Of a stretch of DNA of 64,000 nt, positions 21,101 to 31,633 are shown piece by piece. Made by a program: the position numbers and the translations under genes. The stretch is taken from assembly GCA_019828565.1 (NCBI GenBank), contig JAHDYR010000015.1:496001-560000 (forward strand), written 5' to 3'. Position 1 is the stretch's first letter. Each line of letters begins with the position of its first letter. The stretch is from Carpediemonas membranifera (Eukaryota > Fornicata). Under the pieces are notes generated by a model that saw nothing but the letters and a program-made list of their open reading frames with translations, did not search any database and was not told the DNA's origin.

Positions 21101-22238
21101 TGATCCTGGTAACGGCTGGCGAGGAGCACAGATCGGGAGATATCGTGGCACAGTCAGCACCAGAGTCTAGTAAGACCTTCACTTCGGCCTTCTCGATGAC
21201 TCCATTGACTACAGGCAACGACCCTCCACCTGACGCAGCGGAAAATAAACACTTCGCCCCGTTTACTGGGGACTTAAAACGACAGAACTTCTCGAGGTGA
21301 CCCTGCTTCTTGCAAACCGGGCATGTGGCACGATCCCGCGGGCACTTGAAGGATGGATGGCCCGTCTCGCCGCAGTTGTAGCACACCAGCTCGCGCTTGC
21401 CCTCTCCTCGTTGGTTCGGGGCTCTTGCGGCTGGCTTATCCTGATGATGAGGCTTGGCGATTGGCTTGGGGGCGGGATGGGTGGGTTCGTGGTGAAGACC
21501 GCGATGGGGTTTGCCCGACTTAGCCTTGGTTGACGACTGCTTGTCGGTCATTCCGATGGAACGCAGCATGGCACGGGATTCCTCGATATCGCGAGCGATA
21601 TCAATCACCCGCGGCATAGCCAGTTCGAGGGAGAAGCCTTCGGTGAGATCCTTAACCTTGTACTGAACGCGCGAATTATCGGGTAGCTTAAAGCAACGCG
21701 CGTAGGTGTCGCAGAGGATCTCAGAGTCTACCCCGGGATCAACAAGGGAGAGGAGGGTTCTGAACCGTCGGTTCACTCGAACCACCTCCTGCGGAGTAAA
21801 GGACGAGATGGAGAGACGGAACAAGTCGAGACGGGCAGAAAAACGGGACGGTTGCAGTGCTCTACCGAGCCGCTTGAGGACGCGGTCGTCTTTAGCGAGA
21901 CGCTTGGCCTTGCGCTTACGCTTGTGCGTCTTTCGGACAGCTGCGGTTAGGATGAGGGACTGCTGGAGGGGTTGCTCGTCGTCTTTAGGCGTTCCGGCTA
22001 CTGGTGAACCTTCATCGTTCACGGGGACAGAGGCCTCGGCCGAGGGGATGGCTTCAGAGGCCTTGGCGAAGAGGTTAAAGCCGAGAGCGTCAGCGTACCG
22101 TTGGACTTCGGTGTCAATCATGTCGGCAACGTCGGCATCACCGCCTTTGGCTCGGTACTCGGACAAATCCTCGGCGAATCGGACTAACGACTCAATGGTC
22201 GTCTTCTTTAGCATAGGCATATTGTTATAGAGCGTCAT
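18200..22238 (-). CDS. Chromovirus gag-pol polyprotein with C-terminal chromodomain (one frameshift)
   Basis: ATG 22238 starts 22 bp after the 5' LTR. Order in residues of the long frame: gag 1-280; two zinc knuckles (CYNCGETGHPSFKC near 287, CPVCKKQGHLEKFC near 307); protease (VLLDSGADC near 357); RT (FVVDFREVN near 566, YIDDVIVMG near 666); RNase H (TDASDVGYG near 813); integrase with HHCC (H-x5-H near 935, CPVC near 970) and catalytic Asp, Asp and Glu near 1001, 1060 and 1096. A frameshift near 18700-18780 moves the GPMRRV region and the chromodomain (KREYLVHWQGFEDSEATWEP near 18300) into another frame that ends at 18200. Gag and pol are one frame. The chromodomain is expected to target histone marks. 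Confidence 0.92.
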
Positions 22239-22259
22239 CAAAACGTGGAATACTAGTAT

Positions 22260-22384
22260 TGTGGTTCGTTTGACGAACTATGTTTACAAGAGGAGAAGAC
22301 TCGACACAATGGTGTCGAGGAGAAACTCCTTGACTAACTAATATCATATATAAATCTGTGTAATCTTGGGTGAGACCCATGACA
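22260..22384 (-). repeat. Chromovirus LTR (5' LTR of the gag-pol copy)
   Basis: Identical to the LTRs at 5007 and 34411. On the element strand it is followed by ATACTAGTATTCCACG and then the gag ATG. This leaves only ~22 bp for a primer-binding site, and no tRNA 3'-end complement starting TGG is visible. The outer flank (22385 on) is the gag-protease ORF of another Ty3/gypsy element. Confidence 0.9.
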
Positions 22385-23768
22385 AGACCCTATGATGTTC
22401 TTCGACGATTTTGGTGACCTCCTCGCGGAGGGAAGGGATCTGAACGTTGAGTTCAAGCGGCTCCTCTTCAAGCAGATTAAAATCCACTTCACTGCCTTCG
22501 TCGGGTTCTTCCGCGACGATGTCTGACCCCACGTTAAAAGTGACCAGGCCCAGCTCGAGTGAGGAGGGTAGGCCGAAGATGATGTCGTAAGGTAGGTGTC
22601 GCAGGACGAGGAACTGGTCAATGACCGAGAGTTTGTGGCCAGTTCTGGAGCGGCCAAGGCTCATCTCGATGGTGCAGATGGCCTCGACGTTGACTGCTTG
22701 TCCGCTTCCCACACGGACGCGGCCTGAGTAAGGTCGCATGGGCAGCCCTAGTGTCGTCACGAGTGCGTGAGACACGAAGTTCGTCGTGGCGCCAGAATCA
22801 ATCAGTGCGCTGCTGTGTGATACCTGGTGATCGTGCGGGATCTCTACCTCAATCTCGGCAGAGGCAGAAGACTTCCGTCCCGCTCGATCAGTCGCCATAA
22901 CGTGTAGACAATGCTCATACTTACCACTTTTACCCGCACGCTTCTTCGCGAAGCACTGTTCTGCGGTGTGGCCTGCCTTATGGCAGTACGAGCATGTCAC
23001 GGTGTTCGTAGCCTTGCCCGGGGCGCGGCTGGTCTGGTGGTTAGCCGGGGGTGCGCGCATCTCGTCGAGGTGCCGCGTCTCGCGTTGGGTCTGCTCAATG
23101 TGGCGTGACTGCTCGAGCGCCGCTTTGAACGCGGCTTGGAGGTCGCTGCGTGGAGCAATGGTGTTGACGCGGTCACGGAGACGCTCCGGTTCAAGGCCGC
23201 CGATGAACTGCCTCACCAGACGCTTAGTCGGAGGCTTGACATCGGCGCAGTTCTCCAGCTGACGTTGGTACTGGAAGACGTAGTTAAGGGCGTTTTGGTA
23301 AGTCGAACCACGCTTCTTGCAGGTAATGCGGGTGAAGGAGTCCAAGGCGTCTTGCTTATCGAGGGGCTGGAAGATGGCGTTAATGCGACGGATGATGGCG
23401 ACGCTTGCTTGGTCGTTCTCGAGGGCTGGGATAGGAACCGGGACCTGCTCGGGAGCTTCATCTTCGTCGTCGTCGGAGTCGTCGTTTGAGGAGTCACTGT
23501 CGGTGCCGTCGTTGTCCGCGTCACCTTGGATAAGCAGCCGTACGTCATCACCGGCGGATGCATCGTGATCGGGAACCTCGTACTCTTCGAGGGAAGGATC
23601 TCTCAGCTTGAGGACCTCCCATACGTCACGCGCGATGAGGAGGCGAATGGCCAGGGAGCCGCCGCGTGAGCGATACGCGTAATACTGCTCGCGATGGTCC
23701 TGCCAGGCGTCGGCGGTCGGGAGCTTTAAATAGGGGGCTACGAAAAGGTCGGGAACTTGGAATTGCAT
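22385..23768 (-). pseudogene. Second Ty3/gypsy element: gag-protease, truncated by the LTR
   Basis: ATG 23768. About 460 codons run until the LTR interrupts the frame at 22384. There is an acidic stretch (residues ~90-115), a gag helical domain (YQNALNYVFQYQRQLENC), a zinc knuckle CSYCHKAGHTAEQC, and an aspartic protease with ALIDSGATTNFVS and LPYDIIFGLP. RT and integrase are missing on this side. It is distinct from the chromovirus, in which gag and pol share one frame. The RT scrap at 23846-24203 on the other strand could come from a related element. Confidence 0.85.
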
Positions 23769-23845
23769 GGATCCAGTAATTACTGTGGTGCAACCCAGAT
23801 GAAGAGGAAGTGATTTAAAGAGTCAACCCTCGGTGGGGAAAAGGG

Positions 23846-24203
23846 CTAAAACTAACCCGATCCCAATGATCGACGAGGTGATCGCCCAACTACCCAACAA
23901 GAAGATCTTCGCCACACTAGACCTGTCGTCGGGTTATCACCAGGTCGAACTGACCAAACGCTGCCGCAAGTACACTGCGTTCACCACCATTCTAGGTCAA
24001 TATCAATACACTAGGATGCCCTTCGGGCTAAGGAACGCAGGAGCTCACTTTCAGCGTGCCATGGAGTCGGCTTTCGCCGAACTGGTTGGTCACGCCTGTT
24101 ATATCTATATCGACGATATCATTGTCTTCGGGGAAAACGAGGAGGATTACCTCAAGAACCTGGAGAGCGTGCTGCAGCGTACTAGACAGATCAAGTTACA
24201 ACT
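23846..24203 (+). pseudogene. Ty3/gypsy RT fragment, inverted
   Basis: About 120 codons of an RT core: NPIPMIDEVIAQLPNKKIFA, LDLSSGYHQVEL, RMPFGLRNAGAHFQRAM and CYIYIDDIIVFGENEEDYL. It begins in the middle of RT and stops at 24203, where a YR-element end repeat begins. Closest by eye to the chromovirus RT, but not identical to it. A 77-bp spacer separates it from the gag start at 23768. Confidence 0.85.
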
Positions 24204-24268
24204 CACGTTTCCGTGCGCCCTCTCGGGCGTCTCAGCACCCCGGGTGCCAATGGGTTCGAGTGGTGCTC
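24204..24268 (-). repeat. Partial A repeat of a YR retroelement
   Basis: The reverse complement starts GAGCACCACTCGA and runs to GGAAACGTG, matching the first ~65 bp of repeat A of YR1 (46408-46472) with few changes. It is cut off by the RT scrap. It belongs to the inverted duplication that also includes 43321-46472. Confidence 0.8.
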
Positions 24269-24423
24269 CGGTCAGGCTAGCTGTCCTAGCCTCTAGACAT
24301 ACTTGCTCTACCCAACGGGGATATCCCACCGGCAACGAGCATAGTGGAATGGCTTGCAGGCACGCTTTCGAGCCCAAACCGACCGTCTCCTCGAGAGACC
24401 GCGTCAAAGAATGTCTGTTGTGG

Positions 24424-24443
24424 CTTACCTTACCTTACCTTAT
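24424..24443 (-). repeat. LINE-C (GGTAA)n tail
   Basis: The reverse complement reads ATAAGGTAAGGTAAGGTAAG, three GGTAA-type units. It is a candidate 3' end of LINE-C and differs from the (TTTC)n tail of LINE-A/B. Confidence 0.65.
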
Positions 24444-25506
24444 CACATCAACATTCCACGGGGCGTACCGCTCACGCTTCTTCCGAGCCGTGTCGTGGTA
24501 CTCGTTCGAGACCACAACATCGATGGCCGTAGGGTTCGTGCCGCGGTCGTTGAACGCGAAGACGTCAACTCGGGCGTCTCTGTGCGTTGTGTCGGGGTCT
24601 TTCGTGTAACGGGAGGAGTGGCGGGGCCAGAACTCCTTCCTGGCAGGGACACCGTTGTTTGAGAGCTCCGAGAAGAGACTCTCGACGATCGTGTCGTGCC
24701 TGGCGGTGGTCTTGGCTCCTCCGTGAAGGCATTTGCATGTCACCATATGCTCTGGGGTGGCCAACACGTGGCGGGGGTCAGCTCCGACGTTCAACTGGCC
24801 TGATGCCGCATTGGTTACTGACTTCAGGGCACAGATTGGACAGAACTTAGTCGCGGACACGAAGGCAGCAAGCCCGAGGTGCTTTCTGAGGGCCGCCTGC
24901 AGCGGGACACCTGTAAGGCTCGTTGTGTGATCGTGACTGCGAAGGGGGTCGGCAGTCAGCGCGCGGCTTAGCACACTGGGCTGCGCTGTGTCGACACGAG
25001 CTTCCTTGGTCATGTTGGTAGTTATCTTGTCAAACAAGTGTGCCTGTGTCTTCTCAGGCAGGGCCAGCAGCTGGGCTTCGGTGACTGGCCAACCAGTTGT
25101 GAGGTGCTGGAAACCTTCGCTGATCGTGGAAAGGGTGGCAGGAAGGCCATGCTTCTCCCCGTACCGTGCAAGTTGGCGCAGGGCACCAATCCTGGCACAC
25201 GGCCAGACGATAGTGGGCATCGCGAAGCCAGGCCACCATGCTTTGCCGGCAGCCCCAAGGCCTGACTGATGTCTGGCGACAGGGTGCGGCCAAGCACCTT
25301 CCCAACGACGTCGGATAGGGTGGACTGGCAGAAGGTCTCTGCGGGAGTGAGCACCTCGGGGGTGGGATCGACATTACGCATCAAGTGTGCAATCTTGGGG
25401 AGGACACAGAACTTGATCATCGACAGGGCCGGGCCAACACCCTCCGCACCGACATCCTCGCTGAAGTCGGCGATGGCCTTGAGGGTCAGGGCAGCCTTGT
25501 CAACAA
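24424..25506 (-). pseudogene. LINE-C 3' fragment: end of RT and C-terminal zinc/endonuclease-like region
   Basis: Two frames (25420-25022, then 25220-24435) form one degenerate protein. The first ends the RT: KFCVLPKIAHLMR and ISQALGLPAKHGGLA, which corresponds to the LP-x-GGL motif. The second has CPICALKS, then HMVTCKCLHGG...RHDTIVESLFSEL and RVDVFAFNDRGTNPTAIDVV. This C-terminal layout (Cys/His finger, HGG-RH, and an acidic-DV pair reminiscent of a restriction-like endonuclease) is common in another class of LINEs than LINE-A/B. The stop codon lies in the first GGTAA unit of the 3' tail. The element is 5'-truncated. Confidence 0.6.
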
Positions 25507-25512
25507 CTCAAC

Positions 25513-25723
25513 TCAACGCCACAAATTATGATCGTTGAAATAGAGGGTAACAGGTACGGTGTTACAAAGATCCTTTGTCAGGAAGGTCAGCGACGGCAAC
25601 GGGTAGCCAGCGAACTGGATGAGTAGGACGAATGACTCCCGCAGATGGTTACTCGAATAGAGTTCGAAATGTTCTAGAACGTCCACCACACCATAGGTGG
25701 CTGAGGTGTCAGTCAGCTGGAGC
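25513..25723 (-). pseudogene. Unknown ORF piece next to the LINE-B 3' end
   Basis: About 65 codons directly after the LINE-B tail, ending HNLWR and stop. It reads as protein (RESFVLLIQFAGYPLP, TKDLCNTVPVTLYF) and has an exact copy at 44946-45156. No family is recognised. It may be part of a gene into which LINE-B inserted. Confidence 0.35.
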
Positions 25724-25738
25724 AAAGAAAGAAAGAAA

Positions 25739-26634
25739 TTTATGGTGCTTGGATTCTGACCCCGGACTGAGCTTGTTTCCCGTTGTCTTGGAGCTGAGTG
25801 CCCCGGGGTACTGCCTATTTCCCGTGGCAAACTGGTCAGCAGCGTTTGCCTTGGGCTTTCGGTGCTACTGTCTCCGCGGAAAGCCGATTCCAATCGCCCC
25901 AGAGGCCCTGCGGCCATCTCCGTGCAAATATGCTTTCCTGTCTCCCTGAAAGTCCGGCAACTATCCGGGGAGCCTGGGGGTCTGTCCTCGGGGCATTGAC
26001 AGGCAGGATCGTCCTGCAGAACCTTGACTATGACACTCCTTGCTTCCCTGCAGTCCTTGTAGAGCCGTTCAGCCACGGCACCCTCTCGTCTGTCCGGTTC
26101 CCCAATTCCATGCCCCCTCGACTCTGTTAAGAAGCCTACCCGAAGGCGGGGAAAGTGACTAAGTCCATGCTGTCTACCCCGGTTAGGTGGCGTGGGTCAG
26201 GGCATGGGTGGTGTACCCCCAGGCACTAGGCCTGGTTGTCCTGTTACCCCTTACAACATTTCGCTTGCACTACATGTCCTTGGTTTCCCATGTCGTTAAC
26301 AAGGGCGGCAGGGGCACCTGTGCCCCTCCGACCCCCGTGGCCAGTCCCTGCAGTTTCCTTGGGGTCCCAACGAGTGGTGCAACCATATGAATATGGATTT
26401 CCTTGACCTTATCCTTGCTCTGTCCTTGTTGCATGTCCTTTCTTTCTTATTTCTGGTCTGTCCTTCCTGTTATTTCCTTGCAGTCGTTCCTTCCCTTGCT
26501 TTGGTTCCTGGCTACCGGGATACGTGGGGCCTTTCCTCACTGATCCCAGGAGCTTAGCACCAGCGAGGGTGGTCCATGGCTGATTCCTTGTCCATCCCTT
26601 CCCGGTCCTGGAGTCAGGGGTTCATGACATGCTT
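25739..26634 (-). other. LINE-B 3' untranslated region
   Basis: About 900 bp after the ORF2 stop. A 110-codon frame near 25739-26076 starts with GTG and has no features, so it was not called. The sequence is repeated almost exactly in the right copy of the inverted duplication. Confidence 0.6.
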
Positions 26635-29600
26635 CTATTCCACCTTGAAGCTGTTGTAAGCCTTTGCCAGTTCCCGTAGTCCTGCCGTGAGGCCTTCCCA
26701 AATGTCCTCCGAGCCCCATATTATTAGTTGCTGTAATTCTAGGATGGGTCTTTCCTGGTACCATTCGCCCTGGGGGCCCTGCCTTACTTCCAAGTCCTTA
26801 GTTTTGTGCTTCGCTGCTGTCCACAGCTTTGTCCAAGCTTCTCCCCTGTCTACTGCCGGGCATTCACAGATTATGTGCGCTGCCGATCCTAGCCTCTGGC
26901 CCTCTGCCCACTCCCTGATCATTTCCTGCTTCCTTGCTGGTCCTGGCTTTTCCCTAATGATCCTGTAGAACAGGCTCACCTCCGACTCCTCCGAGCATAG
27001 GGGGCATAGTCTGCTAATTTCTCTCTTCAGGTCAGCGCCTTGGGCCAGCTCTGTGATGGCTCTCATAGGGCCCTCCCCTCTCTCTGCCGACGATGGGGAT
27101 GGGCTGACATTGGCTGCAATGGATACAATTCTCTTCCATTCCGCCCTGCTTTGCCCCTTCCCAGCCTTTCGGTCTACCGTAGGCTTACCTTGCAGACACT
27201 TGCTTAATTTCCTTGTCCCCATGATTTCCATTAGTCCTAGTGCCGTACGGCTTTTGCACCGCTTCATCCACCCCCTCCTGATCGTTTCCATGCCATAATC
27301 CAGTAGCGCTGGTTTAGGGGCTCCCTCTCTGGTGCCCTCCAGTAGATGCTGCACTCTCTCCCTAGCTTCCCACATAACCGTGCCCCGCCCCCATTCTCTG
27401 TTTCTGACTGGTATATCCTGGTCCCTGTAGTTGACTATCCTTTTGACTGCCAGCCATTCCATGTGTGCCTGGAGGTCCACCCATCCATTCATCAGCCTCA
27501 TGGCTGCGCCCCCTCCCGGTCCTGTTCCTGCCATGATTCCCTGCCAGTCATTCCAGATCCTTCTACCTCCCGGTGCGTTCCCCCACACCTCGACTCCGAA
27601 GAGGATCCTGGGCCATATATATATTTCCAGTAGTAGCCTGCTCGCTAGTGCTGGCATGTTTGCCCTGGTCCACCCTGCCCATCTCACCAGTCTCTTGTAC
27701 CTTTCGCTCTGCTCCTGTTTCCGCCTTATGCAGGCCGACATAGGGTCCTTCCCACTTGCGATCCATAATCCCAGGTATCTCGCCTCCTTCTCTGGCAGTA
27801 GTGTTACCCCCTCGATCCTGACTAGGGCTGTTCTGTCCACGCTAATCATTACATTCTTCTGGGCGTTCACCCTCATTTCATGCTCTCTGATTATGTCCAC
27901 CATTATGTTGGCGACCATCTGGCTATGCTCCGGTTTGCTCCCTGTGACCGCAGTGTCATCCACAAACATGGTAAGTGCTGCCGGTAGTCGGTCGCTGAGG
28001 TGGCTCGTGGTCCTTGGCGGTTCTCTGATGTCGTACCGTTCTCCCTTGATTTTCTTTCTGGCCAGGTGGGGCCAGTTAGCCATGAACAGCACAAACAGTG
28101 TCGGTGCCAGGACGCACCCTTGCTTAACTCCCCTGTTGGTTCTTTCCCATGCCTTTGCCCCCTTGACTGATATCCAGGTTTCCTTTATTGTGCCTTGAAT
28201 TGCCCTGATCAAGTGCTCCTCCACCCCCATACCCTGTAGCTTATCCATGAGAATGTCCCTTGGTACCGTGTCATATGCCTTCTCGATGTCCAGAAAGATT
28301 GACGTGGTCTCACCCCCTCCTGGTGCCGCTGCACAATGTACTGTATCTGCTGGATGACGTCCCTGTCTGACTGGAAACCAGCCTGTTCTCTTGGTATGAA
28401 CCTTTTCGTTGCTGCTTCCAGACGTATCTTGAGCAATCTACCATAGACCCTGTACAGCAGTGGTGTCAAGGATATTGGTCTATATGATTCCGGCTTGACC
28501 CTTGGCTTCCCTGTCTTGTGTATGGCCGACACTGTGGCATACTTCCATGCTTTGGGTACGTCGCCCTCCCTGTAGACCCTGTTGATGAGCCTCGTCACTT
28601 CCCTAAGGCCTTTCTCATCCAGCTCTCTCAGCATGTCTCCAGATGTGAGGTCAGGCCCTGGTGCGGTGTCCCTCCTGATCCTTTTGATTGCGGCTTTGAC
28701 CTCGCTTTCCTTGAACTCATTTCCGTCCCTGCCCCTCCATGTCTTCCAGGTGGGTTCCCTGCCTCTGCTGACTCTAGCATACTGTTGCAAGAGGATCTCG
28801 CTGATGGCCGCCTTGTCCGTGGTTATCACTCCGTCCTTGAGGAGGCTCTCCGGCATTCCCTTGTATTGGTTGTCACACCACCACCTTCTGATGGCAGCTT
28901 CCACTGAGGCCCTTGAGGCCCTATACCCCCTTTTTGCACTTCTGCTGATGTCGGCCACCCATTTGGCCCTGCGCTCTCCCCAGTATTTCTCCAGCTCCTC
29001 TTTCATCCTTTCCTTCCTGGTCCTGTTGCCTATTTCTGTCCATGGGGTTCGCTGGAGTTCGCTCCACACTCCGTTCCCGAACACTTTGTCCCTTGCCTTT
29101 GCTCCCCTGTTGTTCACTGGGTCGCCCATGCATGCTCTTATAGTCTCTTCCCATTGGTCCGAGCTCTTGATCCTGTTCAGCTTTGAGACTGTGACTGGCC
29201 CCTCCTTCTTTTTCATGGGCCAGGTGTGCACCTCGGGTATGGCCAGAGCCACGTCTCGCTCACTTCTGCCATAGTACCGTTGTTCCTTCCATGCTAGTGT
29301 GATTCCATTGTGTGCTGAGCCCCATACCCCGACCTTCTGAGACTCTACCACCTCAATCTCCGCCCCCTGGATTCCTGGTGTTGTCACTGCAAAGTCCGGG
29401 GTTGATGTTCCTGATGTGAGCGTCCCAGATTTGGGTATGATGGCTTTGAGCCTGTGCTTCTCCATCATATCCTTCCACCGGGTGGATCTTTCCATCTGGC
29501 CTGGGTCGATGTTCCAGTCTCCCATAATTATGGCCTCCATGCTCCCTTTCATGTCCATGATCTTCTGTATAGTGTCCCTGAATCCATCCTTCTCCTGCTT

Positions 29601-30077
29601 GCTGTGGCCGGATGGAGGGCCATACACGTTGATGACTAGTATGTCCCTGCCGGTTCTCATTATGCTGGCTTGCACTCTTCCCGATAGGCTGTCCGTTATG
29701 CCGATGTCCCACTTTGCAGTTGCGTGTGGGCTCACTATCGTGCCGATGCCTTCCCTTGTTCCCTTCCATCTTGGCGCAGGTTCGTCATTGCCTGCTATGC
29801 CTAGTTGTCGGTTGATGCGGTGCTGACTTTTGACATCCGCCTTTCGTTTTTCGTTGGCTAAGACCAGGTCCTCTTCCGTCTCCCTCCCTGCTAGTGCGTA
29901 GTCAAGGTCCATGAAGCAATGAACCCTCGTATTCGCCGTTCTCCATGTCTCTTGTATGAGTACTGCCTCTATGTCCTTCAACCTTAGCTGAATCGCCGTT
30001 GCCATAGACGCCGTGAAGTCCTTTCCTCTTCCTATGTGTCCCTCTGTGTTCAGACTAAGTATCTTGTAGGTTACCAT
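26635..30077 (-). CDS. LINE-B ORF2: APE endonuclease - reverse transcriptase - CCHC (one frameshift)
   Basis: ATG 30077. Endonuclease motifs: YKILSLNTEGH, AVLIQETWR (Glu), ILVINVYGPPSG and IIMGDWNIDP. RT motifs: DTAPGPDLTSGDML, SYRPISLTPLLYRVYG, PREQAGFQSDRD, then after a frameshift in a G run near 28313 GVKQGCVLAPTLFVLFMA and MFVDDTAVTGS (about 27965). The C-terminus has CPLCSEESEVSLF and AAHIICECPA (CCHC). The total is about 1,150 codons, a usual size for LINE ORF2, and only the one shift breaks it. It supplies target nicking and target-primed reverse transcription in the nucleus. Confidence 0.9.
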
Positions 30078-30409
30078 TGCCTTTGTCCTGTTTCCTTATC
30101 CTGCGAATTCCCAGAATTTGGGAGCCCCAGCTTCCCGCTCCTCTCCTGCTATCCTTGTCCTAACAAGGGGCCTAGATGCCGGTCTCGGTGACCCTTGTCA
30201 GGCCAACCTTGTTACCACCTGGTGACCTTCCATTCTTCGGGCAGGGTACTTAGGAGGGGGACGATATGACGTGACCCCCCTTTGGCTGCCGCTACAGCCT
30301 ACCGGCAGTGCATTTCAGCTAATGCCGGGCCCTGGGTGGGAGCCAGGGCTTGTGAATTATAATAGAAAATGTTGCTTGTTCCTTGAAAGAATACTGCTTT
30401 ACCATGTCC
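30078..30409 (-). other. LINE-B spacer between ORF1c and ORF2
   Basis: 332 bp with no supported gene, in the same position as the LINE-A spacer 12617-13350. It is presumably an internal leader for ORF2. Confidence 0.5.
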
Positions 30410-31633
30410 TTACTCCTCCTCCGTGGACTCCCCACTGCCGCTGCAGCTGTCCTCGGCCTGACTCACTTGCTGTCCTTGTAGACTCTGCATTACCGTGATG
30501 AACTGGGTCATCAGGTCCATGGGTGAGATCTGCTTGGCCTTCTTAGCCTTCTTGTGCTTGTGCCGGGGGATCGTGGGCTTCTCCTTGCTGGGCTTAGTCG
30601 CGACGCCGGAGAGCACCAACCTTCCGTGGCCTTGCTCTTGCATGAGTCGGGCAGCCTTGAGCGCTGAGATCTCTTGTTGCGCCTCTGCCAACTGCTTTCG
30701 GAGCCGCAGCTTCTCCGAGTCCATGCCGGTTGCCTGTCTGCTTCCAGACTCCCAGTCCATGTCCTCTTCGTGCCTGCTTCTCTTTCCGCTGTCCGAGTCC
30801 ATGATCCTACTCGTGCTGCCCTCCTTGCGCTTGAGCGTCGTGGAGGAAGAGTGATCCTTGCTGTTGTCCATGCCTCCCTCTGAGCCTCTACCGGCCCAGG
30901 TGTTCCCGCTGAACGAGCCTCTCATCTGCGTTCCCGTGTTGTCCTGTCTCTCCCTGTCGTCTCCTCCGTGGTTACGATCCGAGGTCCTGTTCATGTTACC
31001 AGCTCTGTCGCCGGTTCTGTCGTCAGCTCTGACACCAGCTCTACCGCCGGCTCCGTGTCCTACCCTTCTGTCCTCTTCCCCGTCTCCATGCTGGTCGTGA
31101 TGTCCTTGATCCGCGTCCTGGCCGAAGTGCCTGCCCACCATCCTGGTGCTAATCCGCCTCGCCTTTTCCTCCAGGCCGTTGTCGAAGAACCTACTTTGGT
31201 ATGGCTGTTCGGACTTTCCGTCGATGGTGGGGACATACGTGATGCCTGGGACATTGACTGTGTTGGCTCTGGGCTCGTCCGGGATAGCTGCCGAGACTAG
31301 TCTGGCCCCTTCCTTGCGCATGCGGCTTAGGATGGTCCCAGCCTCGCTGACCCTGACCATGCCCCAGTCTCTCGGGATGAAGCTCGCCCCTAGGGTGATC
31401 CTACCCCTGTTCCTGGGGGCCTTGACGTTGACTATGACCTTCTCATAGTCCCTGAGGCTCTCTGCTAGGTCGTCGCAGCCCCAGACTCCTTGATGAGCCG
31501 TAGCCTCCTTCGAGGGCCACCACTCGTATAGCATGGCCATGGTTATGATGTCCTCCTCCCTTGCTGCCCCTAGGCCCTTCCTGACGCGTACCATGCGGAG
31601 CTGGTTAGCCGTGGCTCTTCCATGATGGTCCAT
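30410..31633 (-). CDS. LINE-B ORF1c with C-terminal coiled coil
   Basis: ATG 31633, 407 codons. The N-terminal domain (LAESLRDYEKVIVNVKAP...GASFIPRDWGMVRVSEAG) matches LINE-A ORF1c. The middle is a low-complexity Arg/Asp/Gly/His-rich stretch (residues ~185-290), then a coiled coil (SEKLRLRKQLAEAQQEISAL), a Lys-rich patch (KHKKAKKAK) and an acidic tail. It overlaps ORF1b by 64 nt. In LINE-A the coiled coil is a separate ORF, so a fusion or fission distinguishes the two families. Confidence 0.7.
   Translation of the reverse strand: MDHHGRATANQLRMVRVRKGLGAAREEDIITMAMLYEWWPSKEATAHQGVWGCDDLAESLRDYEKVIVNVKAPRNRGRITLGASFIPRDWGMVRVSEAGTILSRMRKEGARLVSAAIPDEPRANTVNVPGITYVPTIDGKSEQPYQSRFFDNGLEEKARRISTRMVGRHFGQDADQGHHDQHGDGEEDRRVGHGAGGRAGVRADDRTGDRAGNMNRTSDRNHGGDDRERQDNTGTQMRGSFSGNTWAGRGSEGGMDNSKDHSSSTTLKRKEGSTSRIMDSDSGKRSRHEEDMDWESGSRQATGMDSEKLRLRKQLAEAQQEISALKAARLMQEQGHGRLVLSGVATKPSKEKPTIPRHKHKKAKKAKQISPMDLMTQFITVMQSLQGQQVSQAEDSCSGSGESTEEE

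Larger units (their letters stand above)
5007..22384 (-). mobile_element. Chromovirus (chromodomain Ty3/gypsy element), about 6.0 kb, containing LINE-A
   Basis: The order on the minus strand is 5' LTR (22260-22384), gag-pol with C-terminal chromodomain (22238-18200), a convergent antisense ORF, polypurine-like tract and 3' LTR (5007-5131). LINE-A (6567-17889) is inserted in the antisense ORF. The two LTRs are identical, so the element is young. The external flanks of these two LTRs do not match each other (CCCCC against AGACC). The left flank instead matches the right flank of the third LTR at 34411-34535. Confidence 0.85.
24204..27346 (-). repeat. 3.1-kb inverted duplication, left copy
   Basis: It matches 43321-46472 in the opposite orientation with only scattered differences. 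An exception is a short unmatched stretch next to the YR repeat (7 nt here against about 14 nt in the other copy). It contains the 3' third of LINE-B, an unknown ORF piece, a LINE-C fragment and the start of a YR repeat A. The two copies carry identical flanks downstream of LINE-B, so they arose by segmental duplication rather than two LINE insertions. Confidence 0.9.

Noticed and set aside
27431-28198. 255-codon plus-strand ORF
   Set aside because: Opposite the RT part of LINE-B ORF2; composition is that of a reverse-strand shadow.
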